NCBI GenBank assembly: GCA_034359265.1
Contig: CP136893.1
Span: forward strand, 49,983,501-50,047,500
Direction: 5' to 3'
Length of the DNA: 64,000 nucleotides
Source: Canna indica
Taxonomy: Eukaryota; Streptophyta; Magnoliopsida; Zingiberales; Cannaceae
Shown here: positions 1-10,305 of the stretch, piece after piece
Layout of the letters: every line of letters begins with the position of its first letter
How positions within the stretch are numbered: position 1 is the first letter of the stretch
Made by a program: the position numbers and the translations under genes
Notes under the pieces: model-generated
Told to the model about the DNA's origin: nothing
The model's database searches: none
Seen by the model: the letters and a program-made list of their open reading frames with translations, nothing else

Positions 1-1781
1 AAGGAAGCCGACTGATTGAACTTGGGAATATCGGCTCGAAACGACCTGCAATCTGTGACCCGAGCGTCTCCAGAACATTCACTGTGATGGGAGAAGTTGT
101 TAATCGAGTTATTTTTTACAGACTAATGCAAAGAATTGCACGATTTTTCGAATAGAATCTTGAACGAAGCCGACTGATTGAACTTCGGGGTATCGGCTCG
201 AAACGACCAGCAATCTGTGACCCGAGCGACTCCAGAACATTCACTGTGATGGGAGAAGTTGTTAAACGAGTTATTTTTTACAGACTAATGCAAAGAATTG
301 CTCGATTTTTTGAATAGAATCTTGAACGAAGCCGACTGATTGAACTTCGGCGTATCGGGTCGAATCGCACAGAAATCTGAGTCCTGAGCGACTCCAGAAC
401 ATTCACTGTGATGGGAGAAGTTGTTAATTGAGTTATTTTTGACAAACTAATGCAAAGAATTGCACGATTTTTCGAATAGAATCTTGAACGAAGCCCACTG
501 ATTGAACTTCGGGGTATCGGCTAGAAACACCCAGCAATCTGAGTCCCGAGCGACTCCAGAACATTCACTGTGATGGGAGAAGTTGTTAATCGAGTTATTT
601 TTTACAGACTAATGCAAAGAATTGCATGATTTTTCGAATAGAATCTTGAACGAAGCCGACTTTTTGAACTTCGGGGTATCGGCTCGTAACGACCAGCAAT
701 CTGTGACCCGAGCGACTCCAGAACATTCACTGTGATGGGAGAAGTTGTTAATCGAGTTATTTTTGACAAACTAATGCAAAGAATTGCACGCTTTTTGGAA
801 TCGAATCTTGAACGAAGCCGACTGATTGAACTTCAGGGTATCGGTTCGAAACGGCCAGAAATCTAAGTCCCGAGCGACTCCAGAACATTCACTGTGATGG
901 GAGAAGTTGTTAATCGAGTTATTTTTGACAGACTAATGCAAAGAATTGCATGATTTTTCGAATAGAATCTTGAACGAAGCCGACTGATTGAACTTCGGGG
1001 TATCGGCTCGAAACGACCAGCAATCTGTGACACGAGCGACTCCAGAACATTCACTGTGATGGGAGAAGTTGTTAATCGAGTTATTTTTTACAGACTAATG
1101 CAGAGAATTGCACGATTTTTCGAATAGAATCTTGAACGAAGCCGACTGATTGAACTTCGGGGTATCGGCTCGAAACGACCAGCAATCTATGACCCGAGCG
1201 ACTCCAGAACATTCACTATGATGGGAGAAGTTGTTAATCGAGTTATTTTTTACAGACTAATGCAAAGAATTGCTCGATTTTTCGACTAAAATCTTGAACG
1301 AAGCCGACTGATTGAACTTCAGGGTATCGGTTCGAAACGACCAGAAATCTGAGTCCCGAGCGACTCCAGAACATTCACTATGATGGGAGAAGTTGTTAAT
1401 CGAGTTATTTTTGAGAAACTAATGCAAAGAATTGCACGCTTTTTGGAATAGAATCTTGAACGAAGCCGACTGATTGAACTTCGGGGTATCGGTTCGAAAC
1501 GACCAGAAATCTGAGTCCCGAGCGACTCCAGAACATTCACTGTGATGGGAGAAGTTGTTAATCGAGTTATTTTTGAGAAACTAATGCAAAGAATTGCATG
1601 CTTTTTGGAATAGAATCTTGAACGAAGCCGACTGATTGAACTTCGGGGTATCGGTTCGGAACGACCAGAAATTTGAGTCCCGAGCGACTCCAGAACATTC
1701 ACTTTGATGGGAGAAGTTGTTAATCGAGTTATTTTTTACAGACTAATGAAGAGAATTGCACGATTTTTCGAATAGAATCTT

Positions 1782-1943
1782 GAACGAAGCCGACTGATTG
1801 AACTTTGGGGTATCGGTTCGAAACGACCAGAAATCTGAGTCCCGAGCGACTCCAGAACATTCACTGTGATGGGAGAAGTTGTTAATCGAGTTATTTTTTA
1901 CAGACTAATGCAAAGAATTGCTCGATTTTTCGAATAGAATCTT
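1782..1943. repeat. Representative monomer, near consensus (anatomy of the repeat)
   Basis: This copy is close to consensus and serves as a coordinate key. Positions 1-100 (1782-1881) are G+C-richer, about 51% in the consensus. They hold the TTCGAA dyad (about 1817-1822) and the block AGAACATTCA (1854-1863). Positions 101-162 (1882-1943) are about 27% G+C. They hold T6 (1894-1899), TAAT (1906-1909), AATT (1916-1919), T5 (1926-1930) and AAT (1938-1940), spaced by about one helical turn. Most variation among monomers lies at monomer positions 26-62 and 119-150. Positions about 86-105 (GGGAGAAGTTGTTAA core) are the least variable. The end of the monomer carries TCGATTTTTCGA, an inverted repeat with 4-bp arms. 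The consensus has 30 C, 38 G and 11 CpG by hand count. Confidence 0.9.
1894..1940. other. Helically phased A/T tracts (example of a feature in every monomer)
   Basis: T6, TAAT, AATT, T5 and AAT are centred near 1896.5, 1907.5, 1917.5, 1928 and 1939, spaced 10 to 11 bp apart. A/T tracts in phase with the helix are known to curve DNA and to set nucleosome rotation. Here the pattern is seen directly, while any curvature is an inference. Monomers with TTTTTGAGAAAC keep the spacing with a T5 in place of T6. Confidence 0.6.
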
Positions 1944-3401
1944 GAACGAAGCCGACTGATTGAACTTCGGGGTATCGGTTCGAAACGACCAGAAATCTGA
2001 GTCCCGAGCGACTCCAGAACATTCACTGTGATGGGAGAAGTTGTTAATCGAGTTATTTTTGAGAAACTAATGCAAAGAATTGCACGCTTTTTGGAATAGA
2101 ATCTTGAACGAAGTCGACTGATTGAACTTCGGGGTATCGGTTCAAAACGACCAGAAATCTGAATCCCGAGCGACTCCAGAACATTCACTGTAATGGGAGA
2201 AGTTGTTAATCGAGTTATTTTTGAGAAACTAATGCAAAGAATTGCACGCTTTTTGGAATAGAATCTTGAACGAAGCCGACTGATTGATCTTCGGGGTATC
2301 GGTTCGAAACGACCAGAAATCTGAGTCCCGAGCGACTCCAGAACATTCACTATGATGGGAGAAGTTGTTAATCGAGTTATTTTTTACAGACTAATGCAGA
2401 GAATTGCACGATTTTTCGAATAGAATCTTGAACGAAGCCGACTGATTGAACTTCGGGGTATCGGTTCGAAACGACCAGAAATCTGAGTCCCGAGCAACTC
2501 CAGAACATTCACTGTGATGGGAGAAGTTGTTAATCGAGTTATTTTTTACAGACTAATGCAAAGAATTGCTCGATTTTTCGAATAGAATCTTGAACGAAGT
2601 CTACTGATTGAACTTCGGGGTATCGGTTCGAAACGACCAGAAATCTGAGTCCCGAGCGACTCCAGAACAGTCACTGTGATGGGAGAAGTTGTTAATCGAG
2701 TTATTTTTGAGAAACTAATGCAAAGAATTGCACGCTTTTTGGAATAGAATCTTGAACGAAGCCGACTGATTGAACTTCGGGGTATCGGTTCAAAACGACC
2801 AGAAATCTGAGTCCCGAACGACTCCAGAACATTCACTGTGATGGGAGAAGTTGTTAATCGAGTTATTTTTGAGAAACTAATGCAAAGAATTGCACACTTT
2901 TTGGAATAGAATCTTGAACGAAGCCGACTGATTGAACTTCGGGGTATCGGTTCGAAACGACCAGAAATCTGGGTCCCGAGCGACTCCAGAACATTCACTG
3001 TGATGGGAGAAGTTGTTAATCGAGTTATTTTTTACAGCCTAATGCAAAGAATTGCACGATTTTTCGAATAGAATCTTGAAGGAAGCCGACTGATTGAACT
3101 TGGGAATATCGGCTCGAAACGACCAGCAATCTGTGACCCGAGCGACTCCAGAACATTCACTGTGATGGGAGAAATTGTTAATCGAGTTATTTTTTACAGA
3201 CTAATGCAAAGAATTGCACGATTTTTCGAATAGAATCTTGAACGAAGCCGACTGATTGAACTTCGGGGTATCGGCTCGAAACGACCAGCAATCTGTGACC
3301 CGAGCGACTCCAGAACATTCACTGTGATGGGAGAAGTTGTTAATCGAGTTATTTTTTACAGACTAATGCAAAGAATTGCTCGATTTTTTGAATAGAATCT
3401 T

Positions 3402-3563
3402 GAACGAAGCCGACTGATTGAACTTTGGCGTACCGGTTCGAATCGCACAGAAATCTGAGTCCTGAGCGACTCCAGAACATTCACTGTGATGGGAGAAGTT
3501 GTTAACCGAGTTATTTTTGAGAAACTAATGCAAAGAATTGCATGATTTTTCGAATAGAATCTT
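3402..3563. repeat. Hybrid monomer (5' of one variant, 3' of its neighbour)
   Basis: The 5' half carries the GGCGTA...TCGAATCGCAC...GTCCTGAGC set, like the monomer at 324-485. The 3' end carries GCATGATTTTTCG, like the next monomer at 486-647. The intervening CCCACTGATTG / CTAGAAACACCC half-monomers are missing. This is what a one-monomer deletion by exchange within the monomer would leave. The hybrid has been copied to 6966-7127 and 9882-10043, so the deletion predates the HOR amplification. A point-mutation origin is less economical because several linked sites change together. Confidence 0.7.
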
Positions 3564-3725
3564 GAACGAAGCCGACTTTTTGAACTTCGGGGTATCGGCT
3601 CGTAACGACCAGCAATCTGTGACCCGAGCGACTCCAGAACATTCACTGTGATGGGAGAAGTTGTTAATCGAGTTATTTTTGACAAACTAATGCAAAGAAT
3701 TGCACGCTTTTTGGAATCGAATCTT

Positions 3726-3887
3726 GAACGAAGCCGACTGATTGAACTTCAGGGTATCGGTTCGAAACGACCAGAAATCTGAGTCCCGAGCGACTCCAGA
3801 ACATTCACTGTGATGGGAGAAGTTGTTAAACGAGTTATTTTTTACAGACTAATGCAAAGAATTGCTCGATTTTTTGAATAGAATCTT
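3726..3887. repeat. Junction monomer of the 3564-bp duplication
   Basis: Its first part (CTTCAGGG, GGTTCG, AGAAATCTGAG) matches the monomer type at 810 and 7290. Its last part (TTAAACGAG, TTTTTTACAG, GCTCGATTTTTTG) matches the monomer at 162-323. The switch falls between monomer positions about 60 and 103, inside the near-invariant block. This is the expected product of unequal exchange between misaligned copies and fixes the site of the 22-monomer duplication. Confidence 0.75.
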
Positions 3888-6800
3888 GAACGAAGCCGAC
3901 TGATTGAACTTCGGCGTATCGGGTCGAATCGCACAGAAATCTGAGTCCTGAGCGACTCCAGAACATTCACTGTGATGGGAGAAGTTGTTAATTGAGTTAT
4001 TTTTGACAAACTAATGCAAAGAATTGCACGATTTTTCGAATAGAATCTTGAACGAAGCCCACTGATTGAACTTCGGGGTATCGGCTAGAAACACCCAGCA
4101 ATCTGAGTCCCGAGCGACTCCAGAACATTCACTGTGATGGGAGAAGTTGTTAATCGAGTTATTTTTTACAGACTAATGCAAAGAATTGCATGATTTTTCG
4201 AATAGAATCTTGAACGAAGCCGACTTTTTGAACTTCGGGGTATCGGCTCGTAACGACCAGCAATCTGTGACCCGAGCGACTCCAGAACATTCACTGTGAT
4301 GGGAGAAGTTGTTAATCGAGTTATTTTTGACAAACTAATGCAAAGAATTGCACGCTTTTTGGAATCGAATCTTGAACGAAGCCGACTGATTGAACTTCAG
4401 GGTATCGGTTCGAAACGGCCAGAAATCTAAGTCCCGAGCGACTCCAGAACATTCACTGTGATGGGAGAAGTTGTTAATCGAGTTATTTTTGACAGACTAA
4501 TGCAAAGAATTGCATGATTTTTCGAATAGAATCTTGAACGAAGCCGACTGATTGAACTTCGGGGTATCGGCTCGAAACGACCAGCAATCTGTGACACGAG
4601 CGACTCCAGAACATTCACTGTGATGGGAGAAGTTGTTAATCGAGTTATTTTTTACAGACTAATGCAGAGAATTGCACGATTTTTCGAATAGAATCTTGAA
4701 CGAAGCCGACTGATTGAACTTCGGGGTATCGGCTCGAAACGACCAGCAATCTATGACCCGAGCGACTCCAGAACATTCACTATGATGGGAGAAGTTGTTA
4801 ATCGAGTTATTTTTTACAGACTAATGCAAAGAATTGCTCGATTTTTCGACTAAAATCTTGAACGAAGCCGACTGATTGAACTTCAGGGTATCGGTTCGAA
4901 ACGACCAGAAATCTGAGTCCCGAGCGACTCCAGAACATTCACTATGATGGGAGAAGTTGTTAATCGAGTTATTTTTGAGAAACTAATGCAAAGAATTGCA
5001 CGCTTTTTGGAATAGAATCTTGAACGAAGCCGACTGATTGAACTTCGGGGTATCGGTTCGAAACGACCAGAAATCTGAGTCCCGAGCGACTCCAGAACAT
5101 TCACTGTGATGGGAGAAGTTGTTAATCGAGTTATTTTTGAGAAACTAATGCAAAGAATTGCATGCTTTTTGGAATAGAATCTTGAACGAAGCCGACTGAT
5201 TGAACTTCGGGGTATCGGTTCGGAACGACCAGAAATTTGAGTCCCGAGCGACTCCAGAACATTCACTTTGATGGGAGAAGTTGTTAATCGAGTTATTTTT
5301 TACAGACTAATGAAGAGAATTGCACGATTTTTCGAATAGAATCTTGAACGAAGCCGACTGATTGAACTTTGGGGTATCGGTTCGAAACGACCAGAAATCT
5401 GAGTCCCGAGCGACTCCAGAACATTCACTGTGATGGGAGAAGTTGTTAATCGAGTTATTTTTTACAGACTAATGCAAAGAATTGCTCGATTTTTCGAATA
5501 GAATCTTGAACGAAGCCGACTGATTGAACTTCGGGGTATCGGTTCGAAACGACCAGAAATCTGAGTCCCGAGCGACTCCAGAACATTCACTGTGATGGGA
5601 GAAGTTGTTAATCGAGTTATTTTTGAGAAACTAATGCAAAGAATTGCACGCTTTTTGGAATAGAATCTTGAACGAAGTCGACTGATTGAACTTCGGGGTA
5701 TCGGTTCAAAACGACCAGAAATCTGAATCCCGAGCGACTCCAGAACATTCACTGTAATGGGAGAAGTTGTTAATCGAGTTATTTTTGAGAAACTAATGCA
5801 AAGAATTGCACGCTTTTTGGAATAGAATCTTGAACGAAGCCGACTGATTGATCTTCGGGGTATCGGTTCGAAACGACCAGAAATCTGAGTCCCGAGCGAC
5901 TCCAGAACATTCACTATGATGGGAGAAGTTGTTAATCGAGTTATTTTTTACAGACTAATGCAGAGAATTGCACGATTTTTCGAATAGAATCTTGAACGAA
6001 GCCGACTGATTGAACTTCGGGGTATCGGTTCGAAACGACCAGAAATCTGAGTCCCGAGCAACTCCAGAACATTCACTGTGATGGGAGAAGTTGTTAATCG
6101 AGTTATTTTTTACAGACTAATGCAAAGAATTGCTCGATTTTTCGAATAGAATCTTGAACGAAGTCTACTGATTGAACTTCGGGGTATCGGTTCGAAACGA
6201 CCAGAAATCTGAGTCCCGAGCGACTCCAGAACAGTCACTGTGATGGGAGAAGTTGTTAATCGAGTTATTTTTGAGAAACTAATGCAAAGAATTGCACGCT
6301 TTTTGGAATAGAATCTTGAACGAAGCCGACTGATTGAACTTCGGGGTATCGGTTCAAAACGACCAGAAATCTGAGTCCCGAACGACTCCAGAACATTCAC
6401 TGTGATGGGAGAAGTTGTTAATCGAGTTATTTTTGAGAAACTAATGCAAAGAATTGCACACTTTTTGGAATAGAATCTTGAACGAAGCCGACTGATTGAA
6501 CTTCGGGGTATCGGTTCGAAACGACCAGAAATCTGGGTCCCGAGCGACTCCAGAACATTCACTGTGATGGGAGAAGTTGTTAATCGAGTTATTTTTTACA
6601 GCCTAATGCAAAGAATTGCACGATTTTTCGAATAGAATCTTGAAGGAAGCCGACTGATTGAACTTGGGAATATCGGCTCGAAACGACCAGCAATCTGTGA
6701 CCCGAGCGACTCCAGAACATTCACTGTGATGGGAGAAATTGTTAATCGAGTTATTTTTTACAGACTAATGCAAAGAATTGCACGATTTTTCGAATAGAAT

Positions 6801-7389
6801 CTTGAACGAAGCCGACTGATTGAACTTCGGGGTATCGGCTCGAAACGACCAGCAATCTGTGACCCGAGCGACTCCAGAACATTCACTGTGATGGGAGAAG
6901 TTGTTAATCGAGTTATTTTTTACAGACTAATGCAAAGAATTGCTCGATTTTTTGAATAGAATCTTGAACGAAGCCGACTGATTGAACTTTGGCGTACCGG
7001 TTCGAATCGCACAGAAATCTGAGTCCTGAGCGACTCCAGAACATTCACTGTGATGGGAGAAGTTGTTAACCGAGTTATTTTTGAGAAACTAATGCAAAGA
7101 ATTGCATGATTTTTCGAATAGAATCTTGAACGAAGCCGACTTTTTGAACTTCGGGGTATCGGCTCGTAACGACCAGCAATCTGTGACCCGAGCGACTCCA
7201 GAACATTCACTGTGATGGGAGAAGTTGTTAATCGAGTTATTTTTGACAAACTAATGCAAAGAATTGCACGCTTTTTGGAATCGAATCTTGAACGAAGCCG
7301 ACTGATTGAACTTCAGGGTATCGGTTCGAAACGACCAGAAATCTGAGTCCCGAGCGACTCCAGAACATTCACTGTGATGGGAGAAGTTG
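3826..7389. repeat. 22-monomer tandem duplication, copy B (3564 bp)
   Basis: This is the second copy of the 22-monomer block, matching copy A at all diagnostic positions compared. It begins inside a hybrid monomer (3726-3887) and ends inside the monomer starting at 7290. That monomer has TTAATCGAG with TTTTTGACAG, where the hybrid had TTAAACGAG with TTTTTTACAG. From about 4474 onward it is also the first of three successive 18-monomer units, followed by copies at 7390 and 10306. Confidence 0.85.
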
Positions 7390-10305
7390 TTAATCGAGTT
7401 ATTTTTGACAGACTAATGCAAAGAATTGCATGATTTTTCGAATAGAATCTTGAACGAAGCCGACTGATTGAACTTCGGGGTATCGGCTCGAAACGACCAG
7501 CAATCTGTGACACGAGCGACTCCAGAACATTCACTGTGATGGGAGAAGTTGTTAATCGAGTTATTTTTTACAGACTAATGCAGAGAATTGCACGATTTTT
7601 CGAATAGAATCTTGAACGAAGCCGACTGATTGAACTTCGGGGTATCGGCTCGAAACGACCAGCAATCTATGACCCGAGCGACTCCAGAACATTCACTATG
7701 ATGGGAGAAGTTGTTAATCGAGTTATTTTTTACAGACTAATGCAAAGAATTGCTCGATTTTTCGACTAAAATCTTGAACGAAGCCGACTGATTGAACTTC
7801 AGGGTATCGGATCGAAACGACCAGAAATCTGAGTCCCGAGCGACTCCAGAACATTCACTATGATGGGAGAAGTTGTTAATCGAGTTATTTTTGAGAAACT
7901 AATGCAAAGAATTGCACGCTTTTTGGAATAGAATCTTGAACGAAGCCGACTGATTGAACTTCGGGGTATCGGTTCGAAACGACCAGAAATCTGAGTCCCG
8001 AGCGACTCCAGAACATTCACTGTGATGGGAGAAGTTGTTAATCGAGTTATTTTTGAGAAACTAATGCAAAGAATTGCATGCTTTTTGGAATAGAATCTTG
8101 AACGAAGCCGACTGATTGAACTTCGGGGTATCGGTTCGGAACGACCAGAAATTTGAGTCCCGAGCGACTCCAGAACATTCACTTTGATGGGAGAAGTTGT
8201 TAATCGAGTTATTTTTTACAGACTAATGAAGAGAATTGCACGATTTTTCGAATAGAATCTTGAACGAAGCCGACTGATTGAACTTCGGGGTATCGGTTCG
8301 AAACGACCAGAAATCTGAGTCCCGAGCGACTCCAGAACATTCACTGTGATGGGAGAAGTTGTTAATCGAGTTATTTTTTACAGACTAATGCAAAGAATTG
8401 CTCGATTTTTCGAATAGAATCTTGAACGAAGCCGACTGATTGAACTTCGGGGTATCGGTTCGAAACGACCAGAAATCTGAGTCCCGAGCGACTCCAGAAC
8501 ATTCACTGTGATGGGAGAAGTTGTTAATCGAGTTATTTTTGAGAAACTAATGCAAAGAATTGCACGCTTTTTGGAATAGAATCTTGAACGAAGTCGACTG
8601 ATTGAACTTCGGGGTATCGGTTCAAAACGACCAGAAATCTGAATCCCGAGCGACTCCAGAACATTCACTGTAATGGGAGAAGTTGTTAATCGAGTTATTT
8701 TTGAGAAACTAATGCAAAGAATTGCACGCTTTTTGGAATAGAATCTTGAACGAAGCCGACTGATTGATCTTCGGGGTATCGGTTCGAAACGACCAGAAAT
8801 CTGAGTCCCGAGCGACTCCAGAACATTCACTATGATGGGAGAAGTTGTTAATCGAGTTATTTTTTACAGACTAATGCAGAGAATTGCACGATTTTTCGAA
8901 TAGAATCTTGAACGAAGCCGACTGATTGAACTTCGGGGTATCGGTTCGAAACGACCAGAAATCTGAGTCCCGAGCAACTCCAGAACATTCACTGTGATGG
9001 GAGAAGTTGTTAATCGAGTTATTTTTTACAGACTAATGCAAAGAATTGCTCGATTTTTTGAATAGAATCTTGAACGAAGTCTACTGATTGAACTTCGGGG
9101 TATCGGTTCGAAACGACCAGAAATCTGAGTCCCGAGCGACTCCAGAACAGTCACTGTGATGGGAGAAGTTGTTAATCGAGTTATTTTTGAGAAACTAATG
9201 CAAAGAATTGCACGCTTTTTGGAATAGAATCTTGAACGAAGCCGACTGATTGAACTTCGGGGTATCGGTTCAAAACGACCAGAAATCTGAGTCCCGAACG
9301 ACTCCAGAACATTCACTGTGATGGGAGAAGTTGTTAATCGAGTTATTTTTGAGAAACTAATGCAAAGAATTGCACACTTTTTGGAATAGAATCTTGAACG
9401 AAGCCGACTGATTGAACTTCGGGGTATCGGTTCGAAACGACCAGAAATCTGGGTCCCGAGCGACTCCAGAACATTCACTGTGATGGGAGAAGTTGTTAAT
9501 CGAGTTATTTTTTACAGCCTAATGCAAAGAATTGCACGATTTTTCGAATAGAATCTTGAAGGAAGCCGACTGATTGAACTTGGGAATATCGGCTCGAAAC
9601 GACCAGCAATCTGTGACCCGAGCGACTCCAGAACATTCACTGTGATGGGAGAAATTGTTAATCGAGTTATTTTTTACAGACTAATGCAAAGAATTGCACG
9701 ATTTTTCGAATAGAATCTTGAACGAAGCCGACTGATTGAACTTCGGGGTATCGGCTCGAAACGACCAGCAATCTGTGACCCGAGCGACTCCAGAACATTC
9801 ACTGTGATGGGAGAAGTTGTTAATCGAGTTATTTTTTACAGACTAATGCAAAGAATTGCTCGATTTTTTGAATAGAATCTTGAACGAAGCCGACTGATTG
9901 AACTTTGGCGTACCGGTTCGAATCGCACAGAAATCTGAGTCCTGAGCGACTCCAGAACATTCACTGTGATGGGAGAAGTTGTTAATCGAGTTATTTTTGA
10001 GAAACTAATGCAAAGAATTGCATGATTTTTCGAATAGAATCTTGAACGAAGCCGACTTTTTGAACTTCGGGGTATCGGCTCGTAACGACCAGCAATCTGT
10101 GACCCGAGCGACTCCAGAACATTCACTGTGATGGGAGAAGTTGTTAATCGAGTTATTTTTGACAAACTAATGCAAAGAATTGCACGCTTTTTGGAATCGA
10201 ATCTTGAACGAAGCCGACTGATTGAACTTCAGGGTATCGGTTCGAAACGACCAGAAATCTGAGTCCCGAGCGACTCCAGAACATTCACTGTGATGGGAGA
10301 AGTTG
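7390..10305. repeat. 18-monomer HOR copy (2916 bp)
   Basis: This segment follows 4474-7389 at a constant offset of 2916 bp. It lacks the four-monomer block (CGGCGTATCGGG, CTAGAAACACCC, first GACTTTTTG, AAACGGCC junction) that makes the preceding period 22 monomers. It differs from the earlier copies at a few sites: TATCGGATCG near 7806 instead of TATCGGTTCG, CTTCGGGG near 8284 instead of CTTTGGGG, CGATTTTTTG near 9051, and TTAATCGAG near 9981 instead of TTAACCGAG. It is therefore slightly older, or separately edited, relative to the A/B pair. Confidence 0.85.

Larger units (their letters stand above)
262..3825. repeat. 22-monomer tandem duplication, copy A (3564 bp)
   Basis: Each diagnostic variant I checked in this segment reappears exactly 3564 bp downstream. 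They include AATTGAG near 417, CTAGAAACACCC near 511, AAACGGCC near 850, CTATGACCC, CGACTAAAAT, ATGAAGAG, GTAATGGG, GATTGATCTT, ACAGCCTAATG, GAGAAATTG and TTAACCGAG near 3505. I found no difference between the copies at the sites compared. The start is placed where the upstream monomer carries TTAAACGAG, the same sequence as at the junction near 3826. Boundaries are good to a few tens of bases because the exchange lies in nearly invariant sequence. Confidence 0.85.

Noticed and set aside
346..359. CENP-B box (TTCGnnnnAnnCGGG)
   Set aside because: The CGGCGTATCGGG monomers give TTCG-GCGT-A-T-CGGG, one base short between A and CGGG. Other monomers lack CGGG there. TTCGTTCAAGATTC on the minus strand matches only the first half.
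1816..1826. tRNA gene or tRNA-derived SINE, because of GGTTCGAA
   Set aside because: The flanks do not form a T-arm stem, and no A box, anticodon arm or acceptor stem can be found. Only the B-box match remains, reported as a finding.
1894..1899. Rho-independent terminator at the T6 run
   Set aside because: There is no G+C-rich hairpin directly upstream, and the context is not bacterial.
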